Positions 40,377-50,850 are shown, counted from the first letter of the stretch. The stretch: 64,000 bases of DNA from Actinopolyspora erythraea (GCF_002263515.1 NZ_CP022752.1:4216001-4280000), one strand, 5' to 3'. The notes: a model not told the origin generated them from the letters alone. Numbers and translations are program-made.

Positions 40377-40853
40377 GCTTCTATGGTCACACCAATACGC
40401 GAACCGTCGCCTCGGCGGCCCCCTCAAATGTGACACCGCTCGCGGGTGTTCCTGATCACAGAAACAGCCCGTGCACGGGCGTGAACGGCGCGTCCGTGAC
40501 GATCACGGTACGCATCCGCCGTGAGCTCCGTTCGTGCGGAACACGCGCCCTCGAAAGACGACCGGGTTCCCCCGGGAGGACACGGGCACGATCGGCGTGG
40601 CTACCGGTCGGCCGCCGCGAGAGCGGGCACCGGGTGAAGTCGATCTCGAATCATCCCCGCCCACCATACCGGATATCCGACGCGGCGAGGCCCGTCACAC
40701 GGAATCGAGGCTCCCGTCACACCGAAGCGGCGAACCGCGCGGGCGACTCGCGCTTGCCCACCACCCGGGCACGACTCACCCCGTCCCGGGCGCGATTCCC
40801 CCACCTCGGGATCCGGCGGTCTCGCGAGAAATCGACGTCGAACCGGATGCTCC
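40377..40853. other. gene-free stretch between ndh and the uracil-DNA glycosylase gene
   Basis: No supported gene. At 40822-40836 lies the reverse complement of GTCGATTTCTCGCGA, the 15-base motif that also precedes palindromic element copies 1 and 4. It sits just past the glycosylase stop. Confidence 0.45.
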
Positions 40854-41639
40854 TCAGCCGACCGGCCCGAGTCCGGCCGTGTCCCTCGCCTCGGTGAGCA
40901 CCGCGCGCAGCATCTCCGGGGTGAGCCTGCCGGTGAAGGTGTTCTGCTGACTGACGTGGTAGCAGCCCAGCAGCAACAGCTCACCACCCCCGGCATCGCC
41001 CAGCCCGACCCGCGCGCCGTGCCCGAACCTCGGCTTCGGGCGGGGCACCTCCCACCCGGCCGCCGCCAGGACCGGCAGCAGGGCCTGCCAGCCGTAACCG
41101 CCCAGCACCACCACGACCCGCAGGGTCGGGCGCAGCAACTCCAGTTCCCGCGCCAACCACGGAGAGCAGGTGTCGCGCTCGGCCGGAGTCGGCTTGTTCG
41201 CCGGAGGGGCACACCGCACCGGGGCGGTGATCCGCGTGCCGTACAGCCGCAGACCGTCGTCGGCCGACTCGGAGTTCGGCGCCGAGGCCAGGCCCACGTC
41301 GAACAGCGCGCGGTAGAGCACCTCCCCGGAGCGGTCCCCGGTGAACATGCGCCCCGTCCGGTTGGCGCCGTGGGCGGCCGGGGCCAGCCCCACGAGTGCC
41401 AGCGAGGCGTCCGCGGGCCCGAACCCCGGCACGGGCCTGCCCCAGTACGACTGCTCGCGGAAGGCGGCGCGTTTCTCCACCGCCACCCGCTCGCGCCAGC
41501 TCACCAGCCTCGGGCATGCGGAGCAGCGGGTGACCGCCTCGTCCAGCTCGGCCAACGTCGTCGCCCCGGCCGCCGAACCGACCGGCTCGACCGCCCCGGG
41601 GACGACCGGCCGGGAATGCGTCTCGTCCACCACGTTCAC
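40854..41639 (-). CDS. udgB: family 5 uracil-DNA glycosylase (UdgB type)
   Basis: The product has 261 residues. Four cysteines C39, C42, C143 and C158 match the iron-sulfur ligands of family 4/5 glycosylases. The active-site motif [16 protein letters not shown] (84-99) is the family 5 form, which lacks the acidic residue of family 4, and [13 protein letters not shown] supplies the second motif. UdgB removes uracil, hypoxanthine and related deaminated bases, useful in a GC-rich genome. GTG 41639 is the start. Confidence 0.93.
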   Translation of the reverse strand: MNVVDETHSRPVVPGAVEPVGSAAGATTLAELDEAVTRCSACPRLVSWRERVAVEKRAAFREQSYWGRPVPGFGPADASLALVGLAPAAHGANRTGRMFTGDRSGEVLYRALFDVGLASAPNSESADDGLRLYGTRITAPVRCAPPANKPTPAERDTCSPWLARELELLRPTLRVVVVLGGYGWQALLPVLAAAGWEVPRPKPRFGHGARVGLGDAGGGELLLLGCYHVSQQNTFTGRLTPEMLRAVLTEARDTAGLGPVG

Positions 41640-41722
41640 GGTGGCACATCCGTGCGGGCCGGAGCCCGGACGGGCTCACGCGGGCCGTCGGACCGATCGG
41701 TCCGACGACTAGGCTGCGCCCC

Positions 41723-43201
41723 ATGACAGCCAGTGAGGAAACCGACAACACCGGCGAGGCGAGCCGGCAGTCGAGCACGACCACCGCGGAGCCGAGCGAC
41801 GAGCTCGTTAGCACGCACCACACGATCACGGCCAACGGCAAGCAGCTCTCCTACACCGCCACCGCAGGCCGGTACGTGCTGCGGGAGGAGAGCTACACCG
41901 ACGGCAAGTTCGACGGGCACGTCGCGGGCGCGGAGATGTTCGTGACCTCCTACGTCGCCGACTCCCCCGACTCGGGGGACCGACCGGTCACGTTCGCGTT
42001 CAACGGTGGCCCGGGAGCGGCCAGCACCTTCCTGCACCTGGGACTCCTCGGGCCGCGCAGGGTGGTCTCCGGGGACGCCGGCCAGCTCGCCGCGCCCCCC
42101 TACGGCCTGGCGGACAACCCGGAGACGCTGCTGGCCCACAGCGACCTGGTGTTCATCGACCCGGTCTCCACCGGCTTCTCCCGGGCGGTGCGGGGCGGCA
42201 AGCCGGGCGACTTCCACGGCTACCGGCGCGACATCGAGTCGGTGGCGGAGCTGATCCGGCTGTGGACCACGCGCAACGGCCGCTGGCTCTCCCCCAAGTA
42301 CCTGGCCGGAGAGTCCTACGGCACGCTGCGGGCGGCCTCGCTGGCCGAGCACCTGCAGAGCAAGCACGGGCTCTACCCGAACGGGCTGCTGCTGATCTCG
42401 GCGGTGCTGGACATGGGGACCATACGCTTCACCGAGGGCAACGACCTGCCCTACAGCCTGTACCTGCCGACCTACGCCGCGATCGCGCACCACCACGGCA
42501 AGCACGGGGAGCGGCCGCTGCGCGAGGTGCTCGACGAGGCCGAGGAGTTCGCCTCGCGGGACTACCCCTGGGTGCTGCGGAAGGGGGCCCGGCTGTCGGA
42601 CGAGGACCGCGCCGAGGCGGTCCGGCGCACCGCCGAGCTGACCGGGCTGAGCCACGACTACGTGGACCGGGTGAACCTGCGGATCGAGCACCTGCGGTTC
42701 TTCACCGAACTGCTGCGGGACCGGCGCCTGACCGTCGGCCGGATGGACGGCCGCTTCACCGGCTGGGAACCCGACGCCGGCGGCGAGCACCTCTCCGACG
42801 ACCCCAGCGTCTCGGGAGTCATGGGGGCCTACTCTGCGGGGATCAACCACTACCTGCGGCAGGAACTGGACTACGCCAGCGACCTGCCCTACGAGGTGCT
42901 CTCGGCACGGGTCCACCCGTGGTCCTACGAGGACTTCGAGGGGATGTCGGTGACCGCCACGGACAAGCTGGCCAAGGCGATGCGCACCAATCCGCACCTG
43001 CGGGTGCACGTGGGATGCGGCCACACCGACGGCGCCACGCCGTACTTCGCGGCCGAGCACACCCTGGCCCAGTTGGAGATCCCGAGGGAGCTGCGCGACA
43101 ACATCGAGGTCCGCTACTACCCCGCCGGGCACATGATGTACGTGCACGAGCCCTCGCGGATCAAGCAGTCCGCCGATCTCGCCGAGTTCGTCTCTCGGTG
43201 A
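41723..43201 (+). CDS. serine carboxypeptidase-like protein (peptidase S10)
   Basis: The product has 492 residues. S10 motifs include VTFAFNGGPGAAST for the oxyanion region, YLAGESYGTLRAA with nucleophile Ser, and EVRYYPAGHMMYVHEPS with the catalytic His. A middle cap region rich in charged residues follows the nucleophile. There is no signal peptide, so it is probably cytoplasmic, unlike the eukaryotic lysosomal and vacuolar relatives. The substrate is unknown. The ATG at 41723 starts 83 bases from the divergent glycosylase gene. Confidence 0.9.
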   Translation: MTASEETDNTGEASRQSSTTTAEPSDELVSTHHTITANGKQLSYTATAGRYVLREESYTDGKFDGHVAGAEMFVTSYVADSPDSGDRPVTFAFNGGPGAASTFLHLGLLGPRRVVSGDAGQLAAPPYGLADNPETLLAHSDLVFIDPVSTGFSRAVRGGKPGDFHGYRRDIESVAELIRLWTTRNGRWLSPKYLAGESYGTLRAASLAEHLQSKHGLYPNGLLLISAVLDMGTIRFTEGNDLPYSLYLPTYAAIAHHHGKHGERPLREVLDEAEEFASRDYPWVLRKGARLSDEDRAEAVRRTAELTGLSHDYVDRVNLRIEHLRFFTELLRDRRLTVGRMDGRFTGWEPDAGGEHLSDDPSVSGVMGAYSAGINHYLRQELDYASDLPYEVLSARVHPWSYEDFEGMSVTATDKLAKAMRTNPHLRVHVGCGHTDGATPYFAAEHTLAQLEIPRELRDNIEVRYYPAGHMMYVHEPSRIKQSADLAEFVSR

Positions 43202-43233
43202 ACCGTGGCCGCTCGGTTTTCGTAGCTGGTCGC

Positions 43234-43345
43234 GTGGCGGAACCTCTCGCACGGCGCTCGCTGCGGTGCCGGAGACATCGGGTAGGTACTACACAACGTC
43301 TCCGGCGTCCTCGCGAGAGCCGCACGGGAGGCCCCGGGGCGGTGC
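43234..43345 (-). repeat. intergenic palindromic element, copy 3 (inverted)
   Basis: Read on the minus strand, the hairpin spans 43331 to 43243. The inner arms are GCCGGAGAC and GTCTCCGGC, nine perfect pairs with a sequence unlike copies 1 and 2, around the same loop GTTGTGTAGTACCTACCCGA. The outer arms are CCTCCCGTGCGGCTCTCGC and GCGAGCGCCGTGCGAGAGG. Remnants of the flanking GCAGGCCGGACTCCGACCAC unit lie at about 43355-43380. It lies between convergent genes. Confidence 0.92.
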
Positions 43346-43468
43346 CGACTGCGTGAGTGGTCGGAGTCCGGCCTGCGAAAGTGGTGGGGTTCGGCGCTGC
43401 CGCGCCGACGGAAGCACCAGTGACCGTCAACGCCCTCGGAGAGCATCGACGTCTCGATGGTTTTCCTT

Positions 43469-43508
43469 CGTGGGGGTGTCGAGCTCGTGCGAAATCGACG
43501 CCCCCACG
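43469..43508. terminator. bidirectional hairpin between the S10 gene and oppF
   Basis: CGTGGGGGTGTCGA (43469-43482) pairs with TCGACGCCCCCACG (43495-43508), with one G-T pair. The loop contains GTGCGAAA, related to the motif seen beside other element copies. It precedes the oppF stop by 34 bases. Confidence 0.7.
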
Positions 43509-43541
43509 AGGAGGCATCCCCGCTGGGAGGCAGCGCCCACC

Positions 43542-44576
43542 TCAGGAGACGACGTGCTCGTGTCGCTCGGCGAAGTGGCAGGCACTGGGGTGCCCGTCGG
43601 CCAGTTCGAGGTCGATGCGGCCGCCGTCGCGCCGCACGGCCAGCTCGGGCTCCTGCTCGGCGCAGATGTCCTGCGCCTTCCAGCACCTGGTGCGGAACCG
43701 GCAGCCGGACGGCGGGTTCGCCGGGCTGGGCACGTCGCCGGTGAGCCGGATGGCCTCCCTGCGGTCGCGCACCGAGGGGTCGGGCACGGGAACCGAGGAC
43801 AGCAGCGCCTGGGTGTAGGGGTGCTGCGGCTGCTCGTAGATCTGATCCTCGGTGCCGTTCTCGACCATCTTGCCCAGGTACATCACGCCCACCCGGTCGG
43901 AGAGGTGGCGTACCACTCCGAGGTCGTGGGCGATGAAGATGTAGGACAGCCCGAACTCGGACTGCAGCTCGGCGAGCAGGTTCATCACCTGCGCCTGGAT
44001 CGAGACGTCCAGCGCGGAGACCGGCTCGTCGCAGACGATCACCTTGGGCTTGAGCGCCAGCGCCCGGGCGATGCCGATCCGCTGCCGCTGCCCCCCGGAG
44101 AACTGGTGCGGATAGCGCCGCACGTGCTCCGGGTTGAGCCCGACGGTGTCGAGCAGCTCCTGTACCCGCCGCTGCCGGTCGCCCTTCGGCGCCACCTCGG
44201 GGTGGATCTCGAACGGCTCCCCCACGATGTCGCCCACCGTCTTGCGCGGGTTCAGCGAGGTGTAGGGGTCCTGCAGCACGATCTGCATGTCCCTGCGCAG
44301 CTGACGCAGCTGGGACGCGCTCTTCTTGCCGAACATGTCGACGCCCTCGAACAGCGCGCTGCCGCTGGTGGGCTGCTCCAGCCGCATCAGCACCTGGGCC
44401 AGGGTGGACTTGCCGCAACCGGACTCACCGACGATGCCCAGCGTCTCGCCCCGGTTGAGGTCGAAGGAGACCCCGTCCACCGCCCGCACGTGGCCGATGG
44501 TCTTTTTGAACACGATCCCCTGCTGCACCGGGAAGTGCTTGACCAGGTCGCGAACTTGCAGGATCGGCTCACTCAC
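43542..44576 (-). CDS. oppF: oligopeptide ABC transporter ATPase OppF
   Basis: The product has 344 residues with Walker [10 protein letters not shown], signature [15 protein letters not shown] and Walker [13 protein letters not shown]. The C-terminal oligopeptide/dipeptide domain has four cysteines ([15 protein letters not shown] and SACH), which bind an iron-sulfur cluster in this family. The start overlaps oppD by eight bases, and it is the last gene of the opp operon. With OppD it powers peptide import. Confidence 0.94.
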   Translation of the reverse strand: MSEPILQVRDLVKHFPVQQGIVFKKTIGHVRAVDGVSFDLNRGETLGIVGESGCGKSTLAQVLMRLEQPTSGSALFEGVDMFGKKSASQLRQLRRDMQIVLQDPYTSLNPRKTVGDIVGEPFEIHPEVAPKGDRQRRVQELLDTVGLNPEHVRRYPHQFSGGQRQRIGIARALALKPKVIVCDEPVSALDVSIQAQVMNLLAELQSEFGLSYIFIAHDLGVVRHLSDRVGVMYLGKMVENGTEDQIYEQPQHPYTQALLSSVPVPDPSVRDRREAIRLTGDVPSPANPPSGCRFRTRCWKAQDICAEQEPELAVRRDGGRIDLELADGHPSACHFAERHEHVVS

Positions 44577-45588
44577 TGCTGATCAACTCCTCGGCGAAGT
44601 GGCAGGCGCTGTAGCGCCCGGGGCGGAGTTCGAGCAATTCCGGAACCTTCCGGCGGCACTCGTCCGTGGCGCGGTGGCAGCGCGGGTGGAACGGGCACCC
44701 CTCGGGGATGTTCGCGAGGTTGGGCGGGAGCCCCTTGATGCTGGCCAGCTGCTCGCCCTTCTGGTCCAGCCGGGGAATGGACTCCATCAGCCCCTCGGTG
44801 TAGGGGTGCGCGGGGCGCTCGTACAGCGACTCCGCGTCGGACTCCTCCACCACCCGACCGGCGTACATCACCGCGATGCGGTCGGCGACCTCGGCGACCA
44901 CGCCGAGGTCGTGGGTGATCAGGATCAGTCCCATCCCGCGTTCGCGGCGCAGCTCGTCGAGCAGGTCCATGATCTGGGCCTGCACCGTCACGTCCAGCGC
45001 GGTGGTCGGCTCGTCGGCGATGAGCAGGTCCGGGTCCAGCGCCAGCGACATGGCGATCATGGCCCGCTGCCGCATACCACCGGAGAACTGGTGCGGGAAC
45101 TCCTTCACGCGCTGCTTGGCGTTGGGGATCTTGACCAGGTCCAGCATCTCGGCGGCCTTGGTCATCGCGTCCTTGCGCGACATCCCCCGCCGGAAGCGGA
45201 ACTGCTCGGCGATCTGGAATCCCACGGTGTAAACCGGGTTGAGCGCGGAGAGGGCGTCCTGGAAAATCATCGCCATGTTCTCGCCCCGCAACTCACGGCG
45301 ACGATCCTCCGTCGCGGAGAGGAGCTCCTCACCGCGGTAGCGGATGGCGCCCTTGGTCACGAAGCCCGGCGGAGTGTCCAGGATGCCCATCACGCTCTGC
45401 GCCGTGACGCTCTTGCCGGAGCCGGACTCGCCGAGCACGGCGAGGGTCTCCCCCGCGTCGACGTGATATCCCACCCCGTTGAGCACGTTGGCCGTCGCCT
45501 CGCGGGTGCGGAACTCGACGTGCAGGTCTTCCACTTCGAGCAGCCGCGGCTTCGTCGAGCCGCCCGTGCTCTCGTCGGTAGCCGACAC
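44569..45588 (-). CDS. oppD: oligopeptide ABC transporter ATPase OppD
   Basis: The product has 339 residues with Walker [10 protein letters not shown], signature [16 protein letters not shown], Walker [14 protein letters not shown] and the switch segment [10 protein letters not shown]. The C-terminal domain carries [15 protein letters not shown] and SACH. It forms the ATPase heterodimer with OppF. It starts 15 bases after the oppC stop. Confidence 0.94.
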   Translation of the reverse strand: MSATDESTGGSTKPRLLEVEDLHVEFRTREATANVLNGVGYHVDAGETLAVLGESGSGKSVTAQSVMGILDTPPGFVTKGAIRYRGEELLSATEDRRRELRGENMAMIFQDALSALNPVYTVGFQIAEQFRFRRGMSRKDAMTKAAEMLDLVKIPNAKQRVKEFPHQFSGGMRQRAMIAMSLALDPDLLIADEPTTALDVTVQAQIMDLLDELRRERGMGLILITHDLGVVAEVADRIAVMYAGRVVEESDAESLYERPAHPYTEGLMESIPRLDQKGEQLASIKGLPPNLANIPEGCPFHPRCHRATDECRRKVPELLELRPGRYSACHFAEELISSE

Positions 45589-45602
45589 AGCGGCCCTCCT
45601 TA

Positions 45603-46571
45603 CTACCGTTGTTTCGGGTCCAGCGCGTCGCGCACCGCGTCACCGAGCATCACGAACGCCAGAACCGTGATCACCAGGAAGCCCGCCGGGAACAGCAGCA
45701 TGTGCGGCGTGCTGATGATGTACTGCTGCGAGACCGAGATCATCATCCCCCAGGAGACGACCGGTGCCTTGAGCCCGAGTCCCAGGTAGGACAGCGTCGC
45801 CTCCAGCCCGATCATCTGGCCCAGCGCGATGGTCGCGTAGACCATCACCGGAGCGATGCAGTTCGGCAGCACGTGCTTGAAGATGATTCTGCTGTGGCTG
45901 GCACCCAGCGCCTTGGCCGCGTTGACGTAGTCCTGCTGCTTGGCCGCGATGGCCGCCGAGCGCATGATGCGCATCGAGATCGGCCAGGCCAGCACGCCGA
46001 TGGTCAGGACCACCTGGCTCATGACCCGGACCCCGCTGGGGCTGGTGATCCCCGCGTTGAACACCGAGAGGATGACGATCGCGCCGAGCACGAACGGCAG
46101 TCCCAGGAATATCTCGGCGAACCTGGAGACCAGCACGTCCGTCTTCCTGCCGAAGTAGCCGGAGATCAGTCCGAAGATCGAACCGAGTACCACGGTCAGG
46201 GAAGTCGCGAGCACTCCGACGAGGATCGAGGACCTGGTGCCGTAGATCACTCGTGCGTAGACGTCCCTGCCGAGGTGGTCGTAGCCGAACCACGCTTCGG
46301 GTGAGGGCCCCTGCCTCGCCTTGCTGAGCAGCTGTTCGTTGGGGTCGGCGGAGGTGAACAACCACGGGAACGCCGACATCACCACCAGCAGCAGGATGAT
46401 GATGCTGGCCGCGATGAACAGCGGGCGCTTGCGCAGGTCGCGCCAGGCGTCGCCCCAGAGTCCCACCTGCTTTTCGAGCTTGGGCTTCTCCTCGCCGGAA
46501 CGCGAGACATCCTGGTCGCCGGTGTTCGCGGTGTCCGTCGAATCCGCCTGCTCTCGGATTGATTCAGTCAT
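45603..46571 (-). CDS. oppC: oligopeptide ABC transporter permease OppC
   Basis: The product has 322 residues. A charged N-terminal tail of about 40 residues is followed by a first membrane helix and the permease domain with five more. The EAA coupling loop is YVNAAKALGASHSRIIFKHVLPN. The OppC signature GYDHLGRDVYARVIYGTR is at about residue 95. Its start overlaps oppB by eight bases. Confidence 0.94.
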   Translation of the reverse strand: MTESIREQADSTDTANTGDQDVSRSGEEKPKLEKQVGLWGDAWRDLRKRPLFIAASIIILLLVVMSAFPWLFTSADPNEQLLSKARQGPSPEAWFGYDHLGRDVYARVIYGTRSSILVGVLATSLTVVLGSIFGLISGYFGRKTDVLVSRFAEIFLGLPFVLGAIVILSVFNAGITSPSGVRVMSQVVLTIGVLAWPISMRIMRSAAIAAKQQDYVNAAKALGASHSRIIFKHVLPNCIAPVMVYATIALGQMIGLEATLSYLGLGLKAPVVSWGMMISVSQQYIISTPHMLLFPAGFLVITVLAFVMLGDAVRDALDPKQR

Positions 46572-47490
46572 ATCGGATCCTCGGGTCCAAAGCCGCGTAG
46601 AGAATGTCCACCAGCAGGTTCATCAGCAGGTAGACGATCACTAGCAGGGTGACGACGCCCGTAACGGTTGTTCCTTCCTGGCCGCCGATCGCCTGGAAGA
46701 CGAGGTTGCCGATGCCGGGGATGTTGAAGATGCCCTCGGTCACGATGGCCCCGCCCATCAGCGCACCGAAGTCGGTGCCGATGAAGGTGATCACCGGGAT
46801 CAGCGAGTTGCGCAGCATGTGCACCGAGACGACCCGGCGCGGCTTGAGTCCCTTGGCGTTGGCGGTGCGGATGTAGTCCGCGCGCTTGTTCTCGAACATC
46901 GCCGTGCGGGTGAGCCTGGCGATGTAGGCCATGGACAGACTGCCGAGAATCAGGCCGGGAACCACCAGCTCGCCGATGGTCGGATCGGTGCTGACCGAGG
47001 GGTTCATCCAGCCCAGCTGGACACCGAAGACGATCTGCACCACGAAACCGCTGACGAAGACCGGCACGGCGATCAGGAACAGGGTGGCGGCCAGCACGAG
47101 GTTGTCCACGAAGCCCTTGCCGCGCAGCGCGGTCAGGATTCCCGCCGCGATACCGATCACGGCCTCGAAGACCAGTGCGATCGCCGCGAGCTTGATGGTG
47201 ACCGGGTACGCGTTCTGGATCAGTGTGCTGACCTCGATACCCGAGAAGGTCTCCCCGAAGTTCCCCTGGAACAGCTGCCCCAGGTACAGGATGTACTGCA
47301 TCGGCAGCGGTTCGTCCAGATTGTACTTCTCGGTCATCATCTGGACGTAGGCCTCCGGGCAAGCTCGGGATCCGCACTTGCCCGCGAAGGGATCCCCTGG
47401 CAGGGCCCACACGAGGGAATAGATGATGAACGTCGTTCCGATGAAAACCGGAATCAACTGCAGCAGGCGCCGCAGTATGTATCGGCCCAC
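46564..47490 (-). CDS. oppB: oligopeptide ABC transporter permease OppB
   Basis: The product has 308 residues with six membrane helices and the EAA loop YIRTANAKGLKPRRVVSVHMLRN. Residues 28-70 form an outer loop with CGSRACPEAYVQMM, longer than in many OppB proteins and containing two cysteines. It pairs with OppC to form the channel. Confidence 0.94.
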   Translation of the reverse strand: MGRYILRRLLQLIPVFIGTTFIIYSLVWALPGDPFAGKCGSRACPEAYVQMMTEKYNLDEPLPMQYILYLGQLFQGNFGETFSGIEVSTLIQNAYPVTIKLAAIALVFEAVIGIAAGILTALRGKGFVDNLVLAATLFLIAVPVFVSGFVVQIVFGVQLGWMNPSVSTDPTIGELVVPGLILGSLSMAYIARLTRTAMFENKRADYIRTANAKGLKPRRVVSVHMLRNSLIPVITFIGTDFGALMGGAIVTEGIFNIPGIGNLVFQAIGGQEGTTVTGVVTLLVIVYLLMNLLVDILYAALDPRIRYD

Positions 47491-47513
47491 CGAACCTCCT
47501 TCGACACGGACAG

Positions 47514-47552
47514 GCCCGGCCCGCCGCCGCTTTTGGCGGTGACGAGCCGGGC
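47514..47552 (-). promoter_or_regulatory. intercistronic hairpin between oppA and oppB
   Basis: GCCCGGC (47514-47520) pairs with GCCGGGC (47546-47552), with further GC-rich pairing inside and a TTTT loop. It sits between the binding protein and the permease genes, where a partial terminator or RNA-stabilising hairpin usually keeps binding-protein levels higher than permease levels. Confidence 0.55.
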
Positions 47553-47573
47553 GACTGCCCTACTGACTCACAC

Positions 47574-49232
47574 TCACTCCGGCTGGGCGATCCTGACCGA
47601 CGTCAGCGACAACGAACGGCGCTTGGTCACCTGTGCCTCGGCGAGACGATCCGACTTGGCCGACTGCACGTCCTGGGAGTAGACCGGCACGGTCGGCATC
47701 TCCTCGGCCAGCAGCTTCTCCGCCTGGGCGTAGAGCTCGTTGGCCTTGTCGACCGTGGCCGCCTGGTCCGCCCGGCTCATCAGCTTCTCGAACTCGGGGT
47801 TGTAGTAACCGCTGTCGTTGGAGGAACCGCCCCTGGTGTAGATGGGGGCCAGGTAGTTCTGGATGCTCGGGTAGTCGGCGACCCATCCGCTGCGGAACAT
47901 GCCGGTCATCTGGTTCGCGGCGATCGAGGAACGGAACTCGCTGAAGGTGGGAACCGGGTTGTAGGAGACCTCGATGCCCAGGGTGTCGCGGATGCTGCCC
48001 GCCACGGCCTTGATCCACTCCTCGTGGCCGCCGTCGGCGTTGCTGGAGATCGTCAGCGTGCCGTCGAAGCCGCCTGCCTTCTCCAGGTACTCCTTGGCCT
48101 TCTCGGGGTCGTACTGGCACCACTCGCCGCAGGCGTCGCCCTCACGGCCGGGAGTGCCGGGAGCGGACCAGCCCCTGAGCGCGGTGCGGGTGCCGGAGAA
48201 GACGTTCTCGACGATGCTCTCCCGGTCGATGGCCATCGAGATGGCCTTGCGCAGGTTCGGGTCCTGGAACTTCTCGTCGTAGAGCGGGAAGCTCAGCGGA
48301 GTGACCAGCGCTCCCTCGCGGGTGAGCGCGTTGTCGCCGAGCTCCTCCTTCCAGCGGCCGTCGATCAGCGCGGAAGTGGGCACCTGCCGCTGGAAGTCGA
48401 GGTTGCCCGACTTCAGGTCGCGGTAGGCCGTCGACTGCTTCTGGTAGACCTTGAACTTGAAGGCCTCGACCTCGCCCTTGTGCTCGCCCTTGTAGTCCTC
48501 GTAGCGCGTCAGCGTGAGGCTGCGGTTGGGGGTGCGCTGCTCGAACTTGTAGGGGCCGTTGCCGACCGGCTCGCTCTCGAAGGCTTCCTTGTCGTTGAAG
48601 AACTTCTCCGGCAGCGGAGAGAAGGCCGTGTACCCCAGGGTGGTCGGGAAGATGGTGAAGGGCTGCTTGAGGGTGACCTCGAAGGTGTGGTCGTCGACGA
48701 CCTTCAGCCCGGACATCTTCTCCGCGCTCGGGTCGGGAGCTTCCTTCGGACCGGTTTCCCCGTCCGGGTCCGGCGGGTTGACGTCGTCGAAGCCCTTGAT
48801 GTTGTCGAAGAAGCTGGCGGTCTTCTGCCCGTTGGGCGCGTAGGCGGTGTAGTTCCAGGCCCGCACGAAGTTGTCGGCGGTGACCTCCTCACCGTCGTGG
48901 AACTTCCAGCCTTGCTTCAGCTTGACCGTGTAGGTCTTCTTGTCGTCGGAAGCCTCGATCGACTTCGCCATGGCGTTGTACGGCTCGAAGCTCTCCGGGT
49001 CGTACTCGACGAGTCCGGTGAACATGGCGTCGACGACGTTTCCGCCGCCGACCTCCGTGGTGTTGCCGGGAACGAGCGGGTTCTCCGGCTCGGTCCAGTC
49101 CACCGTGATCGGGTCTTCCAGGGTGCCGGTTGCCTCGGTGACGGCCCCGCCGCCACCGCCGCCGCAGCCCGCTGCCAGCAGGGCCGCCGACAGCGATGCC
49201 GCGACCGGCGCGACCATGCGTCGCTTGCGCAT
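47574..49232 (-). CDS. oppA: oligopeptide ABC transporter substrate-binding lipoprotein OppA
   Basis: ATG 49232 after GGGAGGA gives 552 residues. The signal peptide ends with lipobox LLAAGC (C23), followed by a glycine linker and the SBP_bac_5 domain: GWKFHDGEEVTADNFVRAWN, NGPYKFEQ, DPNLRKAISMAIDRESIV and the C-terminal PVYSQDV. The ligand pocket residues cannot be assigned to one peptide type. It leads the oppABCDF operon; an AT-rich promoter lies at about 49320-49400. Confidence 0.94.
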   Translation of the reverse strand: MRKRRMVAPVAASLSAALLAAGCGGGGGGAVTEATGTLEDPITVDWTEPENPLVPGNTTEVGGGNVVDAMFTGLVEYDPESFEPYNAMAKSIEASDDKKTYTVKLKQGWKFHDGEEVTADNFVRAWNYTAYAPNGQKTASFFDNIKGFDDVNPPDPDGETGPKEAPDPSAEKMSGLKVVDDHTFEVTLKQPFTIFPTTLGYTAFSPLPEKFFNDKEAFESEPVGNGPYKFEQRTPNRSLTLTRYEDYKGEHKGEVEAFKFKVYQKQSTAYRDLKSGNLDFQRQVPTSALIDGRWKEELGDNALTREGALVTPLSFPLYDEKFQDPNLRKAISMAIDRESIVENVFSGTRTALRGWSAPGTPGREGDACGEWCQYDPEKAKEYLEKAGGFDGTLTISSNADGGHEEWIKAVAGSIRDTLGIEVSYNPVPTFSEFRSSIAANQMTGMFRSGWVADYPSIQNYLAPIYTRGGSSNDSGYYNPEFEKLMSRADQAATVDKANELYAQAEKLLAEEMPTVPVYSQDVQSAKSDRLAEAQVTKRRSLSLTSVRIAQPE

Positions 49233-49439
49233 CAAATTCCTCCCGCTGTCTACGTGACTCCTCGCCGGGGAGGGCGAGGGTCGCCACGCCGACGACCTCG
49301 GGTCGTCGGATGAGTGCGAGCGTAAACATAAGCGAGACACAGTTCACGACAATGAGCTGTCACAAAGCCGTCACTTTCTTTCTCGATTCAGCTAGATTTT
49401 CACCCAATTGGCGGAATGATTCGTCCCACATTTTGGGAA

Positions 49440-50393
49440 TCAATCGATCGAAAGGGCGATACCGTCCAGGATGTCATGCTCACTGACAGTGATGTCGGTG
49501 ATCCCGGCGCGCTCGGCCAGCTCGGCGGCGAGCACGCTGACGACCAACGCGCCGCCCCCGATGACGTCCACCCGCCCCGGGTGCATGGGCCCCAGCGCGG
49601 CGCGCCGGTCGTGGTCCATCGCCAGCAGCTCGCGGGCGGTCTCGTCGACGCCGGTCCGGGACACGCGGGACAGGTGGATCGCGGCGGGGTCGTACTCGGA
49701 CAACCCGTGGGCGATCGCCGACAACGTGGTGACGGTGCCCGCGACCCCCACCCAACGACGCGCCGTCGAGACGTCGACCGCCGCGAACGCCTCGTCCAGG
49801 ATCTCCCTGGTCAGTTCGCTGGCACTTTTCACCTCATCGGCGGTAGCGGGATCGGTGTGCAGGCAACGCTCCGTGAGACGCACGCAGCCGATGTCCGCTG
49901 AGTGGGATCCGAGGATCTCCGCCTCCTTGCCGTCCCAGTGCCCCAGCACCAGCTCGGTGGAACCGCCGCCGACGTCGGCCACCAGGAACGGGCCGTCCGC
50001 GGGATCGAGGTCCCCCACCGCACCGACGAACGAGAGCCTGGCCTCCTCCTCACCGGTGATGATCTCCGCGTCCACGCCGAGGGTCTCGCGGACCATGCCG
50101 AAGAAGTCCTCGCGGTTGGCCGCGTCCCTGGTCGCCGAGGTCGCCACCATCCTGGTGCGCTCGACCGACTCCTCGCGGATGCGCTCGTCGTAGTCGTGCA
50201 GCGCCCGCCGGGTCCGCTCGAGCGCCTCCTCCGAGAGCCGACCGGTGGCGTCCACCCCCTGCCCCAGCCGCACGATCCGCATCTCGCGGTGCAGGTCGCG
50301 CAGCTCGCGCGTGCCGTCGTCGTGCACGGTCACTTCGGCGATCAACAGGCGGATCGAGTTCGTCCCGCAGTCGATCGCGGCCACCCGTGACAT
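49440..50393 (-). CDS. ppx: exopolyphosphatase / pppGpp phosphohydrolase (Ppx/GppA)
   Basis: The product has 317 residues, starting at ATG 50393 after GGAGGGA. ASKHA-fold motifs include AIDCGTNSIRLLIAEV at the N-terminus, FLVADVGGGSTELVLG, and VDVIGGGALVVSVLAAE near the end. It is short like Rv1026, lacking the extra C-terminal domains of enterobacterial Ppx. It hydrolyses polyphosphate ends and possibly pppGpp. In Mycobacterium the gene directly follows DUF501; here it lies 4.4 kb away. Confidence 0.93.
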   Translation of the reverse strand: MSRVAAIDCGTNSIRLLIAEVTVHDDGTRELRDLHREMRIVRLGQGVDATGRLSEEALERTRRALHDYDERIREESVERTRMVATSATRDAANREDFFGMVRETLGVDAEIITGEEEARLSFVGAVGDLDPADGPFLVADVGGGSTELVLGHWDGKEAEILGSHSADIGCVRLTERCLHTDPATADEVKSASELTREILDEAFAAVDVSTARRWVGVAGTVTTLSAIAHGLSEYDPAAIHLSRVSRTGVDETARELLAMDHDRRAALGPMHPGRVDVIGGGALVVSVLAAELAERAGITDITVSEHDILDGIALSID

Positions 50394-50850
50394 GATTCCC
50401 TCCTGGGTATCGAGATCTTCGGTCGACTTGGCGGGGTGCTCGCCCGGCGAGACCCCCTCGCGGACTCGTGAGTGGGTGCCGGAGAGCCCGGACAACGATC
50501 TCCGGCCGCCCCGCCGGCCTCACGCTATTGCAGCGCAGTGCGCACGGTCCGGGCGACCCGGGACTGTCCGGAGATCCTCGATGCCACCTCGCACCGGCCA
50601 CGACACGGCTGTCGCGGGATCGGGGGTCACCCGTTCCGGCAAGCCCTGGTGCGGAAAATCATGTCCCCTACAACGAAATGGTGAACAGGCGAAACAGATC
50701 GGGCAAAACCGCTCGAAAACGGACGGTCCCGTTATAAGGTTTCGCGCTCGGCGCTCGATTCGTGACCGCCACGGCGGCGGCCGCTGCCGCGGTCGTGGTG
50801 TCCCGGGAACCAACGGAGCGCCCACCGAACACGTCACGGAAGGATCCACA
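50394..50850. other. divergent intergenic region between ppx and the DUF4190 gene
   Basis: No gene is supported. GTTATAAGG near 50731 is a plausible -10 region for the DUF4190 gene. The 50650-50730 part is locally AT-rich. Confidence 0.4.
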
